Of a stretch of 61,476 nucleotides of DNA, positions 43,937-56,200 are shown piece by piece. How positions within the stretch are numbered: position 1 is the first letter of the stretch; every line of letters begins with the position of its first letter. Location of the stretch: NCBI GenBank assembly GCA_903876885.1, contig CAIRBP010000055.1, positions 1 through 61,476 on the forward strand. The letters run 5' to 3'. The DNA comes from an uncultured Burkholderiales bacterium (GTDB taxonomy: Bacteria; Pseudomonadota; Gammaproteobacteria; Burkholderiales; Burkholderiaceae_C). Made by a program: the position numbers and the translations under genes. The notes under the pieces were generated by a model. The model was not told where the DNA came from and did not search any database. It saw nothing but the letters and a program-made list of their open reading frames with translations.

Positions 43937-46234
43937 TCAGGCCTTTTCGTTGTTTGTCATTGATATGTTACCCGGCTTTTGCGCTTGAAAAGAAATAGAG
44001 ACTTTTGCACCCAATATAGCGCCGTGCTCTTCCATGTTTCTTATCTCAATTCTCGCATTATGCTCGTCCGCAATTTTCTTCACCACTGCCAATCCCAATC
44101 CAGTGCCCTTAACCTTTGTCGTAACGTAGGGCTCAAAGGCTCGTTGAAGCACCGATTCAGCAAAACCCGCCCCAGTATCCATGACCGTCATTCGCACTCT
44201 GTTTGAACGCTCCCGCCATTCGGTTTGTATCACAACCTCTTGCACCAAAGAAGCTTCACTCGCATCTTGCGCATTTTGCAATAAATTGTGGATCACCTGC
44301 CTGAGCAACTGCTCATCGCCCCAAATTAAGGGACATTTTGCATCAACAATTGATTTTATGACAACCTTTTCGTTTCCTGCCTCATAAAGATTTAATACAT
44401 CCTTAATAAGCTGATTCAAATCTATAAGTTTTAGCTCTGCCTGAGGCATGCGACCAAACTCGCGAAACTCATTAACCAAGCGCTTCATCGCATCAACTTG
44501 GTCCACAATCGTTTTCACAGACTTCGTGAGTAATGCCTGATCCGCCTCAGCAATCTTGCCCTCTAACTTAGCAGCTAACCTCTCTGCGGAGAGTTGGATC
44601 GGCGTTAATGGATTCTTAATCTCATGCGCCAATCGCTTTGCCACCTCTCCCCAGGCCTGGGTTCGCTGGGCAGAGATGATCTCTGAAATATCATCAAACA
44701 CCAGTAGCCAATCCGAATTAGGCAGCACCGCGCCCCTGGCGACCAAAGTCACCACACCGCCAGAATCCCCCATGCTGAGGGCACTTACCTCCTCCAGACC
44801 AGGAGGCGTAAATTCAAATGAGTCTTGCCAATGATCTAAGTCTTGCGCGGTCCTGTCGCTTGCGAAATTCTCAAACTGCAGTATGACCGCTTTCGTAAAG
44901 GAGCTGATCGCTTCGATTTGAAGTAAATTGCTGCCTAAATACTCATTCAAAGGAGTTTTGAGCACGCGCGCCGCACCCGGGTTTGCCGATAAAAGCTCAC
45001 CTCCTGGGCGCATCACAATAACACCTGCCGTTAAATTATCTAAGATCGTTTGTAAATTCGCTCTCGCCAAATTCACCTGGTCCATACTACCTTGAACGAC
45101 AGATCTAGAGTTGGCCAGTTGTTCAGTCATATCTGCGAACGCCCTGGTCAACCCATCCAACTCGTCTCGGCCGTCAAGCACTTGCTTGGGACTTAGGTCC
45201 CCCGCAGCAACGTCGCGCACCCCCATTGCCAATACAAGCAAGGGCTTAGCAAGTTGATTTCCCAATATTGCTGCCAATAAAACCGCACCAAATACAGCAA
45301 GAAACAAAGTCAGCGTCAGTGTGCCAATATACATGCGCTTTAAACCGTCCCTTGCAAGCGCTCTCTCTTGGTATTCTCGGTTGGCCTCTAAGACGGCCAT
45401 TGCATTACTGACCAAGTTGGTTGGAAGGTTCTGCGTCACCTGCAATACCATTTGATCTGGTTTGATCCTGATTTTATTAACCGTCACCAAAACCAACACC
45501 TTCACTCTTGGAACAATACCAGTGCCGCTAAGCCCCTCCTCTAAACCCTCGACGCGCCAGGTATAGCCCTGCGATTTGACTCGCTTCATCTCAAGCGCGT
45601 TAGGGGGCTCAGGAAAGAGATCGTATTTAGCGGCGCCTACACTTGCCACAGGTTTTAAATCAGAGGTCCAAAGCACGACGTCTTCTGCGTTGCTGAGTTC
45701 TCTTATTTTTTCTAAATTAGGGGTCTGCGTCGTCTCGTTTACATCTACATTGGAGAGTAATGAGGACGCATCCTTAACCTTGTTACTCAAGTCCTGGGAT
45801 ATATTATCTAAAGTCGCTCGCCCCAAACTCAGTCCAGCATCTAAAGCCCCCTCTACCTTTACATCAAACCATGACTCTATTGAGCGGGATACGAATTGGT
45901 AAGAAACGGTATAGATTAGTATTCCGGGGACGATACCAATGAGCGCAAAAATAGCGGCCAACTTCAGTAAAAGTCGACTCCCGAATTTGCCCGCCCTAAG
46001 ACGTTGCACGAGCCGGTAACCCGCCCAACCAATCACCAGCAGCAAAGCGCCAGCAACAACGGCGTTTAATGTAAAGAGTAGTTCATAGTTTTGCTCATAC
46101 AGCTCCCACTTTTGAGTAGCCTGGGTTAGCAAAAACAAAAGGACCAATGACAAAGCTAACACAGCCGAGGTCACAATCCCTAACGCCCAACCCATACGCC
46201 TTTGGTTAAAGCGTTGTAATCCTAAATTAATCAT
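43937..46234 (-). CDS. NtrY-like membrane sensor histidine kinase
   Basis: A 765-residue kinase. Two membrane helices near the N-terminus (about 15-35 and 48-70) and one near 88-110 precede a periplasmic region of about 190 residues. A further helix near 310-330 and a HAMP domain lead to a PAS region (LQTILDNLTAGVIVMRPGG). HisKA carries the phospho-acceptor in RLAHEIKNPLTPIQL. HATPase_c has LRQVIHNLLQNAQDA, DTGAGF, and GTGLGLAVVKKI. Homologues sense cell-envelope or redox/nitrogen cues. The start overlaps the DUF4390 stop by four bases (ATGA), and the regulator gene follows directly. Confidence 0.92.
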   Translation of the reverse strand: MINLGLQRFNQRRMGWALGIVTSAVLALSLVLLFLLTQATQKWELYEQNYELLFTLNAVVAGALLLVIGWAGYRLVQRLRAGKFGSRLLLKLAAIFALIGIVPGILIYTVSYQFVSRSIESWFDVKVEGALDAGLSLGRATLDNISQDLSNKVKDASSLLSNVDVNETTQTPNLEKIRELSNAEDVVLWTSDLKPVASVGAAKYDLFPEPPNALEMKRVKSQGYTWRVEGLEEGLSGTGIVPRVKVLVLVTVNKIRIKPDQMVLQVTQNLPTNLVSNAMAVLEANREYQERALARDGLKRMYIGTLTLTLFLAVFGAVLLAAILGNQLAKPLLVLAMGVRDVAAGDLSPKQVLDGRDELDGLTRAFADMTEQLANSRSVVQGSMDQVNLARANLQTILDNLTAGVIVMRPGGELLSANPGAARVLKTPLNEYLGSNLLQIEAISSFTKAVILQFENFASDRTAQDLDHWQDSFEFTPPGLEEVSALSMGDSGGVVTLVARGAVLPNSDWLLVFDDISEIISAQRTQAWGEVAKRLAHEIKNPLTPIQLSAERLAAKLEGKIAEADQALLTKSVKTIVDQVDAMKRLVNEFREFGRMPQAELKLIDLNQLIKDVLNLYEAGNEKVVIKSIVDAKCPLIWGDEQLLRQVIHNLLQNAQDASEASLVQEVVIQTEWRERSNRVRMTVMDTGAGFAESVLQRAFEPYVTTKVKGTGLGLAVVKKIADEHNARIEIRNMEEHGAILGAKVSISFQAQKPGNISMTNNEKA

Positions 46235-46890
46235 TCGCTAGCATCAATGACTAAACGCTGTGAGCGAGTAAAGCTCAACGCCCAGTCCGAGTCCCCAATT
46301 GCACCCATTTGCAAGGGCCTAGGCAATTGAGATAAATCGAGTCGAAAGTTAAAGTTATAGTGATATTTTTCACTTGGATCAATTTGCTGACGCTCAGCGA
46401 TCTTCCAACGCGTTACGCGCTTGACCATCGCTAAAGCCTCTGCAAGCGTATCAAAGCTTTGCCCCATAGCAACACCTAAGCCTGTGTTGGAGATAGGCTG
46501 GGAGGATATATATATTTTCCAGCGTCTGGATAAAGGCTGATAACTCAAGCGCATATGGCGCTCGTTATGCGTAACTAATTTATCGCTCCAATACCAACGG
46601 TCTTTTAGGACATCAACTTGCGCCACAAAAAATAAAGGAACCCCTTTGTTGAGCGCATCTTCTACGCCGGTGGGCAAATCAAAATCAAAGGTCGATTGGA
46701 GAAAATAACCGTCTTCCTCCGCTCTTACTCCAAAGTCACCACTTTGAAGCGTTTGCTGAGCGTGTGTGCCCACGTGAAAAATCAGCCCCAGCACAAGACC
46801 TGCCATGCGCAAGTACCCAAGGGCTGCGCGAAATAGGTCTAAGTGGTGCAAGCTAAATCTTCTGCAATAAGCTGTAGAAAAATCCGTCAT
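46231..46890 (-). CDS. DUF4390 exported protein
   Basis: A protein of about 219 residues belonging to DUF4390, always found between rsmB and the NtrY-like kinase in Burkholderiales. The mature part has GDFGVRAEEDGYFLQSTFDFDLPTGVEDAL, split by short turns, and ends with WALSFTRSQRLVIDA. It has a hydrophobic LRMAGLVLGLIFHVGTHA segment that is probably a signal peptide, so it acts in the periplasm. The ATGs at 46896 and 46890 overlap the rsmB end; an ATG at 46806 would give a very short signal peptide. Function is unknown; position suggests a periplasmic partner of the sensor kinase. Confidence 0.85.
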   Translation of the reverse strand: MTDFSTAYCRRFSLHHLDLFRAALGYLRMAGLVLGLIFHVGTHAQQTLQSGDFGVRAEEDGYFLQSTFDFDLPTGVEDALNKGVPLFFVAQVDVLKDRWYWSDKLVTHNERHMRLSYQPLSRRWKIYISSQPISNTGLGVAMGQSFDTLAEALAMVKRVTRWKIAERQQIDPSEKYHYNFNFRLDLSQLPRPLQMGAIGDSDWALSFTRSQRLVIDASE

Positions 46891-48223
46891 GATCATTCAG
46901 GTCATTGTCCGTCACCAATGTGCCTTTTCCACTTGCCGTAGGTTGCAAATGTCCCGGTTGGGCGCAGATTCGCGCATCGGTGTTGCGCGTAAGAAACGAT
47001 TGGATCTGGAGCTCTCCCTCTTGCTTAAAAATTGAGCAGGTGCAGTATAGTAAATACCCCCCCTTGGCCAAAACCTCCCAACTCTTATCCAATAACCGGT
47101 TCTGTAGATGGCCTAATTGTGCAACATCGCTTTCTCGCCTAAGCCAACGAATGTCGGGGTGTCGGCGCACAATTCCCGAGGCTGTGCAGGGTGCGTCAAG
47201 CAACACGGCATCAAATTGTTCTTTGCTCCACCAAGCGTTGAGATCCGCTGCATCAGCGCAGACCACCTGTGCTTTGACCCCAAGGCGCTCGCAACTCTCA
47301 CGTACCTTCTCACACCTCGCCTCATCCACATCCAAGGCCGTTACCTCTAGCCCCTCAAACTCCAGCAAATGGGTTGTCTTACCCCCAGGCGCAGCGCATG
47401 CGTCCAAAACTTTAAACCTATTATTGAATGTGACAAGTGTTTCGTTTGCTTGAGGCTCTGAGCCGATGTCTTTGCCTCGAGATCTGAGTGCATTGACCAA
47501 AATTTGTGCGGCCAACTGCGCACCTGCATCCTGGACTGTACACAGACCCGCCTCAAATCCCGGAATCTCTCGCACAGGAATGGGCTGTTCTAGCACCAAT
47601 CCTTGTGCTCCTTGAGGAGTAAATTTCAGACCACGCTCAGCCCATTGCGCTGACAGATCCTCACGACTAATGCGCGACAAATTAACTCTTAGCGTGAGGG
47701 GAGGCGCTAAATTACCAACGCGAAGGATAGTCTCCCAATCCTTTGGATACTGCTCTCGCACTTTATTAATCCACCACTTCGGATAATTCCAAAAAGCCTC
47801 TGGTTGCTGAGCTACTTCACTCAGCAACGTTTCTCGCTCTCGAAAAAATCGCCTCAGACACGCATTAATAAAAGGCGCTTGTGCCTGCATCAAAACGTCT
47901 CGCTTAGCTGCCTCAACGGCTTGGCTAACCAGAGTGAATTCTGTATACATTGGATGATCGGGCGCGCTAGCAAGAGCCAAACTCACGCAAAGCAGTGAAT
48001 GAGCCGGCTCCTTAGGAGCTTTGTTAGCAAGTTTTTTTAGTAACGCCCTAGCTGTGCCCAAACGTCGCAGTGTAAGAAACAAAAGCGACTGAACACCACC
48101 TCTCATCTCGGGTGACAATTCAATCAATACTTGCGAAGTCGAAGTGCCTTGACTCACCATTTGCAAACACGATTGTGTTGCCTGTAACTGTTGCCACAAC
48201 GGGAGAGATTGAGGCTTATTCAT
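46853..48223 (-). CDS. rsmB: 16S rRNA (cytosine-967-C5)-methyltransferase RsmB
   Basis: Methylates C967 of 16S rRNA using SAM. The 456-residue protein has an N-terminal NusB-like helical domain (about 1-150) and a C-terminal Rossmann methyltransferase. The SAM site is in LDACAAPGGKTTHLLE. The two cysteines of the RNA m5C family are in LDAPCTASGIVRRHPDIRW and YCTCSIFKQEGE. It follows the LemA-like gene by three bases and overlaps the DUF4390 reading frame. In many relatives fmt and def lie upstream; here they are not in this position. Confidence 0.95.
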   Translation of the reverse strand: MNKPQSLPLWQQLQATQSCLQMVSQGTSTSQVLIELSPEMRGGVQSLLFLTLRRLGTARALLKKLANKAPKEPAHSLLCVSLALASAPDHPMYTEFTLVSQAVEAAKRDVLMQAQAPFINACLRRFFRERETLLSEVAQQPEAFWNYPKWWINKVREQYPKDWETILRVGNLAPPLTLRVNLSRISREDLSAQWAERGLKFTPQGAQGLVLEQPIPVREIPGFEAGLCTVQDAGAQLAAQILVNALRSRGKDIGSEPQANETLVTFNNRFKVLDACAAPGGKTTHLLEFEGLEVTALDVDEARCEKVRESCERLGVKAQVVCADAADLNAWWSKEQFDAVLLDAPCTASGIVRRHPDIRWLRRESDVAQLGHLQNRLLDKSWEVLAKGGYLLYCTCSIFKQEGELQIQSFLTRNTDARICAQPGHLQPTASGKGTLVTDNDLNDHDGFFYSLLQKI

Positions 48224-48226
48224 TTA

Positions 48227-48787
48227 TTAAGTTAAAGTTCTGGCCGGCTTAAAGTTAAAGAGTTTTGCAATTAAGAGCGCCGGAAACATATCTATTGCTT
48301 GGTTGTACTCGGTGCTTACTGTATTAAACTTCTCCAACTCTGGTTGAAGCAGTACATCAATATCACTCCAGTTTTTCTTGAGCTCCTCTGGGACTGACAA
48401 ATAATAAACATCGGGATGCACCAATGCGAGCCAAGCGCTTTCTAACTCCTCACTCGTCTCAACTAACTCATCAGCTGACTTGGGTAGCAAAGGGTGCTCA
48501 TGCATGCGCGCCATCGCCATGGCAGCGTGATTGGCGCAGACCTGAAGCCTAGTCCAAAGGCTCGCGCCTAACTCTGGCGCAACGCTCGCTCGCCACCCGT
48601 TCGTTGCAGTGGCCGCACTCGTAATAGCCTCTTGTACTAAATCCTGGTACTTAAAGAGAATGGTCTCTAAGGCGTAGTATTGCTGAATGATTTGGTTTCT
48701 CAAGCGGACCAACCTGTTGTAGGCGCCGAGGGACCAAAAAATCAACAAAGCAACGCCGCACCAAAACCACCATGCATCAAATAGCAT
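48227..48787 (-). CDS. LemA-like membrane protein
   Basis: A 186-residue protein with one N-terminal membrane helix (about 6-22, WWFWCGVALLIFWSLGA). The following YNRLVRLRNQIIQQYYALETIL matches the start of the LemA domain, and FNTVSTEYNQAIDMFPALLIAKLF near the end matches its closing helix. The central region is shorter and less conserved than in LemA of other bacteria. Function is unknown; such proteins sit beside rsmB in Burkholderiales. It starts the operon LemA-like/rsmB/DUF4390/NtrY/NtrX. Confidence 0.82.
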   Translation of the reverse strand: MLFDAWWFWCGVALLIFWSLGAYNRLVRLRNQIIQQYYALETILFKYQDLVQEAITSAATATNGWRASVAPELGASLWTRLQVCANHAAMAMARMHEHPLLPKSADELVETSEELESAWLALVHPDVYYLSVPEELKKNWSDIDVLLQPELEKFNTVSTEYNQAIDMFPALLIAKLFNFKPARTLT

Positions 48788-48855
48788 GAACCATCCTTTT
48801 AGTGATCAAATTGCACAATCTTTGAAGTGGTGCACAAATAGTCCAGCACTTAAAG

Positions 48856-48892
48856 AAAAGGGCGGCCTTTAGTTTAACAACTTTAGGCCACC
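48856..48892 (-). terminator. Rho-independent terminator of the rpoBC operon
   Basis: On the minus strand GGTGGCCT pairs with AGGCCGCC (one G-U) around a 16-base loop and is followed by CTTTTCTTT. It lies 61 bp after the rpoC stop. Confidence 0.8.
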
Positions 48893-48953
48893 CCGTTCCC
48901 ATTTCAGATGGGTCTAGCTCAACTCAGCAACCCATCCACCGATTAACGCAAAC

Positions 48954-51900
48954 TTACTCGGAAGCAGTACCCTCTTGGCTACTTGCCTCCACGTGCGCAG
49001 ACTCTTGCCCCTCGCCTGGTTCGGCTGTAGCTTCTGCCAACTCCGCAGCTTCTGCCTCGGAGATCGCTCTTCGCTCGGCCTCGTCCATTGCATCTTTGAC
49101 TTTGCGAGCTTGGTGGTATGCCATACCTGAACCCGCAGGAATCAAACGGCCCACGATTACGTTTTCTTTCAGTCCACGCAACTCGTCGCGCTTGCCCATA
49201 ATGGCCGCTTCTGTCAGCACGCGAGTAGTTTCTTGGAATGAAGCTGCACTGATGAAACTGTCCGTGGACAAAGATGCCTTCGTAATACCCAGCAACAAGT
49301 TGCTGTATGTTGCAGGCATCTTGCCTTCAGCAAGCAATGCTTCGTTAACGTTGAGGATCTCAGAGCGTTCGACTTGTTCGCCGTTAATGTAGTTAGCGTC
49401 GCCTTGGTTCTCCACCACGACTCGTCTTAACATCTGACGAACAATCACTTCAATGTGCTTGTCATTGATCTTAACGCCCTGCAAGCGGTAAACGTCTTGT
49501 ACCTCATCAACGATGTAACGCGCAAGTTCTTCCATACCCAGTAAGCGCAAAATATCTTGTGGATCTGCTGGTCCGTCAACAATGCTCTCGCCTTTGTTGA
49601 CAACCTGGCCTTCGTGAACAACAATATTTTTCTCTTTGGGTACGAGTTCCTCGTGCACTCCGCCGTCGGGGTCCGTAATTTGCAAGCGAACCTTGCCTTT
49701 GGTCTCTTTACCAAAGGAGACTGTTCCTGTGATTTCTGCCAAGATACCTTTGTCTTTTGGTGTTCTTGCCTCAAAGAGCTCAGCAACACGTGGAAGACCA
49801 CCGGTAATATCTCGGGTCTTTTGACCTTCAACAGGAATACGTGCCAAGACTTCGCCAGGGCCAACGTCTTGACCGTCTCTCACCTGAATCAAAGCCCCAA
49901 CCTGGAAGCCTATCGTTACAGAGTGATCTGTACCAGGGATCTTGACTTCTTTGCCCGAGGCATCAATCAACTTAACCTGGGGACGAACGCTCTTTGTTGA
50001 GCCGCGACGCTTAGGATCGATAACAACCAACGTTGACAATCCTGTAACTTCGTCTAATTGCTTAGCAACAGTTAAGCCCTCTTCAACATTTTCAAACTGT
50101 ACCTGTCCAGCAAACTCTGTAATCACAGGTCTAGTGAGAGGATCCCAGTTAGCTAAGATTGCTCCTGCCTTTATGCTTTGATCGGATTTAACAGACAAAA
50201 TCGCACCGTACGGTACTTTATGACGCTCACGCTCACGTCCGTTGTCATCATGAATAATCACCTCGCCTGAGCGGGAGATCACAACCAACTCTTTCTTGCT
50301 GTTGGTCACATAACGCATCGTTGCGTTAAAGCCGATAACACCGTTCGATTTGGCTTCAACGCTTGAGGCAATAGCTGCACGTGAGGCGGCACCACCGATG
50401 TGGAATGTACGCATCGTAAGCTGTGTACCCGGCTCACCAATAGACTGAGCAGCGATAACACCTACGGCCTCGCCCACGTTGATGAGTCCACCGCGGCCCA
50501 AATCGCGACCGTAACATTTTGCGCACAAGCCAAAACGTGTTTCACAATTCAACGCTGTGCGAACTTTGATCTCATCTACACCGAGTGTTTCGATAAGATC
50601 AATATTGTCCTCATCCAACATCTCTCCTGTCGCAACTATGACTTCACGTGTCTCAGGATTGAGCACATCCTCGACAGCGGTACGACCGAGCACTCGGTCA
50701 CGCAGCGATTCAATAACCTCACCACCTTCAACAATCGCTCTCATGAGTTGACCGTTGTGTGTGCCACAGTCAACTTCAGTGACAACCAAGTCTTGAGTCA
50801 CATCAACCAAACGACGTGTCAAGTAACCTGAGTTAGCTGTCTTCAACGCCGTATCGGCCAATCCTTTACGAGCACCGTGGGTAGAGATGAAATATTGAAG
50901 AACGTTCAAACCCTCACGGAAGTTAGCAGTAATAGGTGTCTCAATGATTGAGCCATCAGGCTTTGCCATCAATCCACGCATACCGGCCAACTGCCTAATC
51001 TGCGCAGCAGATCCGCGAGCGCCAGAGTCTGCCATCATGTAGATGGAGTTAAATGACTCTTGTTCAACTTCGTTGTTGTGACGATCAATCGTCTTTTCCT
51101 TACGGAGTTGATCCATCATCACTTTTGACACGGCATCCCCTGCCTTGCCCCAGATATCAACAACCTTGTTGTATCTCTCCCCAGAAGTCACCAGACCCGA
51201 TACATATTGCTGCTCGATGTCTTTAACCTCTTTCTCAGCATCCTCAATGATTTGATGCTTTTCTTGCGGTACGAGCATATCGTCAATTGCAATCGAAATA
51301 CCCGCGCGAGTTGCCAAGCGGAAACCATTTTGCAAAAGCTTGTCAGCAAATACTACAGTCTCTTTCAAACCGCATTTACGGAATGAAGTGTTGATGAGCT
51401 TTGAAATCTCTTTCTTTTTCAACGCCTTGTTCAAGTTGCTAAAGGGAAGTCCTTTGGGCAATATTTCCGATAGCAATGCACGTCCTGCAGTTGTCTCAAC
51501 TACAGAGGCGTGAGGCACGAATTCACCCGTGTCCTTGTCTTTAGTCCACTCTACCAAACGAACGTTGATCTTTGCTGTCAACTCGACAACGCCGGCCTCT
51601 AAAGCACGCTCAATCTCTGGAATATCAGAGAAGATCATGCCCTCACCCTTGCCGTTGATACGCTCACGAGTTGTGTAGTACAAGCCTAAAACAACGTCTT
51701 GTGAAGGAACAATTGAGGGCTCACCGTTTGCGGGAAACAGCACGTTATTGGAAGACAGCATTAATGTGCGGGCTTCCATCTGCGCCTCTACGGACAACGG
51801 AATGTGCACAGCCATTTGGTCGCCGTCAAAGTCAGCGTTAAAGGCTGAACAAACCAGCGGATGTAACTGAATGGCTTTGCCTTCGATTAAGATTGGCTCA

Positions 51901-53204
51901 AAGGCTTGGATACCCAATCGGTGCAGAGTAGGTGCGCGGTTAAGTAATACGGGGTGCTCTTTGATCACCTCCTCTAAGATGTCCCAAACTACTGCTGTAC
52001 CAGTTTCAACTTCCTTCTTAGCGGCCTTGATCGTAGTTGCGATTCCCATAGCCTCTAAACGAGAGAAGATGAACGGCTTAAAGAGTTCTAAAGCCATTAA
52101 TTTTGGCAATCCACATTGATGCAACTTCAGTGTTGGACCCACTGTAATTACTGATCGACCAGAATAGTCAACACGTTTACCCAGTAAGTTTTGACGGAAA
52201 CGACCGCTCTTACCTTTGATCATGTCTGCTAATGATTTCAGAGCACGTTTATTAGCCCCTGTCATTGCTTTGCCACGACGTCCGTTATCCAACAATGAAT
52301 CAACCGCCTCTTGAAGCATACGCTTCTCATTGCGTGCAATGATTTCAGGAGCGTTTAGCTCCAAGAGTCTGCGTAAACGGCTATTGCGGTTGATCACACG
52401 GCGGTACAAATCATTCAGATCTGATGTCGCAAAACGACCTCCGTCAAGCGGTACGAGCGGACGAAGATCTGGCGGTAAAACGGGCAGCACAGATAACACC
52501 ATCCACTCAGGTTTGATACCTGATTTCTTAAACGCTTCAAGCACTTTTAAGCGTTTTGAGTTTTTCTTAACCTTCACCTCAGATCCAGTTAAGTCACCTC
52601 TTAGCCGCTCAATCTCAGAGTCAAGCTCGATACTCTCGAGCAAATCACGAACACCTTCTGCACCCATTTTGGCTACAAACTCGTCTCCGTATTCCTTGAT
52701 CTTTTCATCATAATCATCTTCTGTCATGATTGCGAATTTCTTCAGCGGGGTCATGCCAGGATCTACAACCACGTATGCTTCAAAGTAGAGTACGCGTTCA
52801 ATGTCCCTTAATGTCATATCTAAGACCAAACCTAAACGGCTTGGCAATGACTTCAAAAACCATATGTGCGCACAAGGTGCGGCTAAGTCGATGTGACCCA
52901 TACGGTCACGACGCACCTTAGTCTGTGTAACTTCAACACCACATTTCTCACAAATTACACCGCGGTGTTTTAAGCGTTTGTATTTACCGCACAAACATTC
53001 ATAGTCCTTAATAGGGCCAAAGATTTTTGCGCAAAACAAACCATCGCGCTCGGGCTTGAAGGTTCTGTAATTGATCGTTTCTGGTTTCTTTACTTCACCA
53101 AAAGACCATGAACGAATTTTCTCAGGAGAAGCTAGTCCAATTTTGATTGCATCAAAATGCTCATCAGGTGTGAACTGCTTAAATAGATCGAGTAATGATT
53201 TCAT
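48954..53204 (-). CDS. rpoC: RNA polymerase subunit beta'
   Basis: Largest catalytic subunit of RNA polymerase, 1416 residues. It begins [11 protein letters not shown] and has the zinc-ribbon cysteines in [20 protein letters not shown]. The active-site motif is [12 protein letters not shown] with the three metal-binding Asp. The bridge helix region is [14 protein letters not shown]-like with [14 protein letters not shown] and [17 protein letters not shown]. The second zinc site is in [16 protein letters not shown]. All are normal for Betaproteobacteria. The last 40 residues are an acidic, Ala/Glu-rich tail. It lies 92 bp after rpoB. Confidence 0.99.
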   Translation of the reverse strand: MKSLLDLFKQFTPDEHFDAIKIGLASPEKIRSWSFGEVKKPETINYRTFKPERDGLFCAKIFGPIKDYECLCGKYKRLKHRGVICEKCGVEVTQTKVRRDRMGHIDLAAPCAHIWFLKSLPSRLGLVLDMTLRDIERVLYFEAYVVVDPGMTPLKKFAIMTEDDYDEKIKEYGDEFVAKMGAEGVRDLLESIELDSEIERLRGDLTGSEVKVKKNSKRLKVLEAFKKSGIKPEWMVLSVLPVLPPDLRPLVPLDGGRFATSDLNDLYRRVINRNSRLRRLLELNAPEIIARNEKRMLQEAVDSLLDNGRRGKAMTGANKRALKSLADMIKGKSGRFRQNLLGKRVDYSGRSVITVGPTLKLHQCGLPKLMALELFKPFIFSRLEAMGIATTIKAAKKEVETGTAVVWDILEEVIKEHPVLLNRAPTLHRLGIQAFEPILIEGKAIQLHPLVCSAFNADFDGDQMAVHIPLSVEAQMEARTLMLSSNNVLFPANGEPSIVPSQDVVLGLYYTTRERINGKGEGMIFSDIPEIERALEAGVVELTAKINVRLVEWTKDKDTGEFVPHASVVETTAGRALLSEILPKGLPFSNLNKALKKKEISKLINTSFRKCGLKETVVFADKLLQNGFRLATRAGISIAIDDMLVPQEKHQIIEDAEKEVKDIEQQYVSGLVTSGERYNKVVDIWGKAGDAVSKVMMDQLRKEKTIDRHNNEVEQESFNSIYMMADSGARGSAAQIRQLAGMRGLMAKPDGSIIETPITANFREGLNVLQYFISTHGARKGLADTALKTANSGYLTRRLVDVTQDLVVTEVDCGTHNGQLMRAIVEGGEVIESLRDRVLGRTAVEDVLNPETREVIVATGEMLDEDNIDLIETLGVDEIKVRTALNCETRFGLCAKCYGRDLGRGGLINVGEAVGVIAAQSIGEPGTQLTMRTFHIGGAASRAAIASSVEAKSNGVIGFNATMRYVTNSKKELVVISRSGEVIIHDDNGRERERHKVPYGAILSVKSDQSIKAGAILANWDPLTRPVITEFAGQVQFENVEEGLTVAKQLDEVTGLSTLVVIDPKRRGSTKSVRPQVKLIDASGKEVKIPGTDHSVTIGFQVGALIQVRDGQDVGPGEVLARIPVEGQKTRDITGGLPRVAELFEARTPKDKGILAEITGTVSFGKETKGKVRLQITDPDGGVHEELVPKEKNIVVHEGQVVNKGESIVDGPADPQDILRLLGMEELARYIVDEVQDVYRLQGVKINDKHIEVIVRQMLRRVVVENQGDANYINGEQVERSEILNVNEALLAEGKMPATYSNLLLGITKASLSTDSFISAASFQETTRVLTEAAIMGKRDELRGLKENVIVGRLIPAGSGMAYHQARKVKDAMDEAERRAISEAEAAELAEATAEPGEGQESAHVEASSQEGTASE

Positions 53205-53296
53205 AAGATTTTTTCCATTTCTGTATCAGAGGAGAACCCGCTCCTGGTGCGAAACATCGCAATGTTGCGCCCAGGTGCGATGCTCAGCAATTCGGT

Positions 53297-56200
53297 TTAA
53301 GAACGCTCCAACTCAATATCAATACCTAGCGAACGAATTTCCTTAACGAGCACATTAAACGACTCAGGCATTCCTGCCTCAATCGCATGCTCTCCCTTAA
53401 CGATATTTTCATAAACCTTAGTACGTCCTTGGACGTCATCGGATTTAACAGTCAACATCTCTTGAAGTGTGTAAGACGCACCGTAAGCCTCGAGTGCCCA
53501 GACCTCCATCTCACCAAAACGCTGACCACCAAACTGAGCTTTACCGCCCAAAGGCTGTTGCGTAACCAAACTGTAAGGTCCAGTAGAGCGCGCGTGCATC
53601 TTGTCATCGACCAAATGGTGCAATTTCAATACGTGCATATAGCCAATAGTTACAGGGCGCTCAAATGCGTCCCCTGTTCGGCCATCAAAGAGTTGCGCTT
53701 GCGTGCGTGTTGCAGTCAAACCCTTCGTCTTCATTACATCCTCAGGGTATGCAAGCTTGAGCATAGAGCGAATTTCTTCCTCTGACGCACCGTCAAACAC
53801 CGGTGTTGCAAATGGGATACCCAACGTTAAGTTGTGGGCCATCTCAACTACATCAGAGTCGCTTAATTTATTGATTTGCTCAAGGTGACCAGAGCTGTTG
53901 TACAACGTCTCCATGAACGTGCGCAACTCTGCTGCTTTAGCCTGCTCTTGCAGCATGTTACCGATGCGCTGACCAATACCTTTCGCCGCCCAACCCAAAT
54001 GAACCTCAAGAACCTGTCCAACGTTCATGCGTGAAGGAACGCCTAATGGGTTTAAAACGATATCAGCTGGCGTGCCGTCTTTCATGTAAGGCATATCTTC
54101 CACGGGCACAATCTTTGAGACCACACCTTTGTTACCGTGACGACCCGCCATCTTGTCACCCGGTTGTAAGCGTCGCTTAACAGCCAAATAAACCTTGACC
54201 ATTTTCAACACACCCGCTGGTAACTCATCGCCCTGTGTTAATTTCTTACGCTTTTCTTCAAAAGCCAGATCAAAACTATGGCGCGTTTGAGCTAGTGCGT
54301 TTTTAATGCTCTCGAGTTGAGATGCAACATCCTCGTCTTGTGGACGGATATCAAACCAGTGGAACTTCTCAACGCTTGCTAAATAAGCCGCATCGATTTT
54401 GCTTCCTTTAGCTAATTTATTAGGACCACCGTTTGCTACTTTACCGCTCAACAGCTTTTCAATACGAATAAAAGCATCCGCTTCAACAATACGCAATTGA
54501 TCGTTCAAATCCAAGCGGAAACGCTTGAGCTCGTCATCAATAATTTGTTGAGCACGTTTGTCACGAACAATACCTTCACGGGTGAAGACTTGTACGTCAA
54601 TAACAGTACCTTGAGAGCCTTGGTCTACGCGAAGCGATGTATCTTTAACATCGCTTGCTTTTTCACCGAAAATAGCACGCAAAAGCTTCTCTTCTGGGGT
54701 CAGTGTAGTTTCGCCTTTTGGCGTTACTTTTCCAACCAAAACATCGCCTGGCTGAACTTCCGCACCAACGAAAATGATTCCAGAATCATCCAGACGGTTT
54801 AGTTGTGTTTCAGCTAAATTAGGGATATCGCGAGATATTTCCTCTGCACCTAACTTTGTATCACGCGCCATGACCACCAACTCTTCAATGTGAATTGAGG
54901 TGTAACGATCTTCAGCAACTACGCGCTCAGAAATCAGAATTGAGTCTTCAAAGTTATATCCGTTCCAAGGCATAAACGCGACCAACATGTTTTGGCCAAG
55001 CGCTAACTCGCCAATGTCTGTAGATGCTCCATCCGCTACAACGTCACCTTTCGCTAACTTATCGCCTCTTTTAACGATTGGTCTTTGATGAATATTTGTG
55101 TTTTGATTCGAACGCTGATATTTGATTAAGTTGTAAATATCAACACCCACCTCGCCAGCCTGTGTTTCGTTATCGTTGACACGAACAACGATACGTGTTG
55201 CATCAACATAATCAACCACACCACCGCGGTTCGCAGTAACTACTGTGCCAGAGTCAATCGCAGCTACGCGCTCAATGCCTGTACCCACAAATGCCTTTTC
55301 AGGGCGCAGAACAGGAACCGCTTGACGCTGCATGTTTGCACCCATCAAAGCGCGGTTAGCGTCATCGTGCTCAAGGAATGGAACCAAAGAAGCGGCTACA
55401 GATACGATCTGTGCTGGGGACACATCCATGTACTGAATGCGCTCAGCTGAACAAAGGATTGATTCACCCTTTTCACGAGCTGACACGAGGTCACCAGTCA
55501 AACGACCTTCTTTGTCTAGCGTTGCATTAGCCTGCGCAATGACGTATTTGCTTTCTTCAATTGCTGACAAATAGTCGATTTGGTTTGTCACTTTGGCATC
55601 ACTTACACGGCGGTAAGGTGTCTCAATGAATCCGTAATCGTTCAAACGAGCATAAAGCGCTAAAGAGTTGATCAAACCAATGTTTGGACCCTCAGGCGTT
55701 TCAATTGGACACACACGACCATAATGGGTAACGTGCACATCGCGAACTTCAAAGCCAGCACGTTCACGCGTCAAACCGCCTGGGCCTAAAGCGGAAACAC
55801 GGCGCTTGTGGGTAATCTCAGACAACGGATTAGTTTGATCCATGAACTGTGACAACTGGGAAGCTCCAAAGAACTCTTTCAAAGCAGCTGAAATGGGCTT
55901 ACTATTGATCAAGTCATGGGGCATAAGCGGCTCTTGCTCTGCTTGTCCCAAACGCTCTTTCACTGCTTTTTCAATTCTTGCAAGTCCGGTGCGGTATTGG
56001 TTCTCTGCAAGCTCACCAACACAACGTACGCGGCGATTACCCAAATGATCGATATCATCGACTTCGCCATTTCCGTTTCGCAGGTCCACCAAAATCTTAA
56101 CAACAGCCAAGATATCTTCATTGGTTAAAACCATAGGACCTGTACTATCAGGACGACCAACGCGTGCATTAAATTTCATGCGACCAACACGGGATAAATC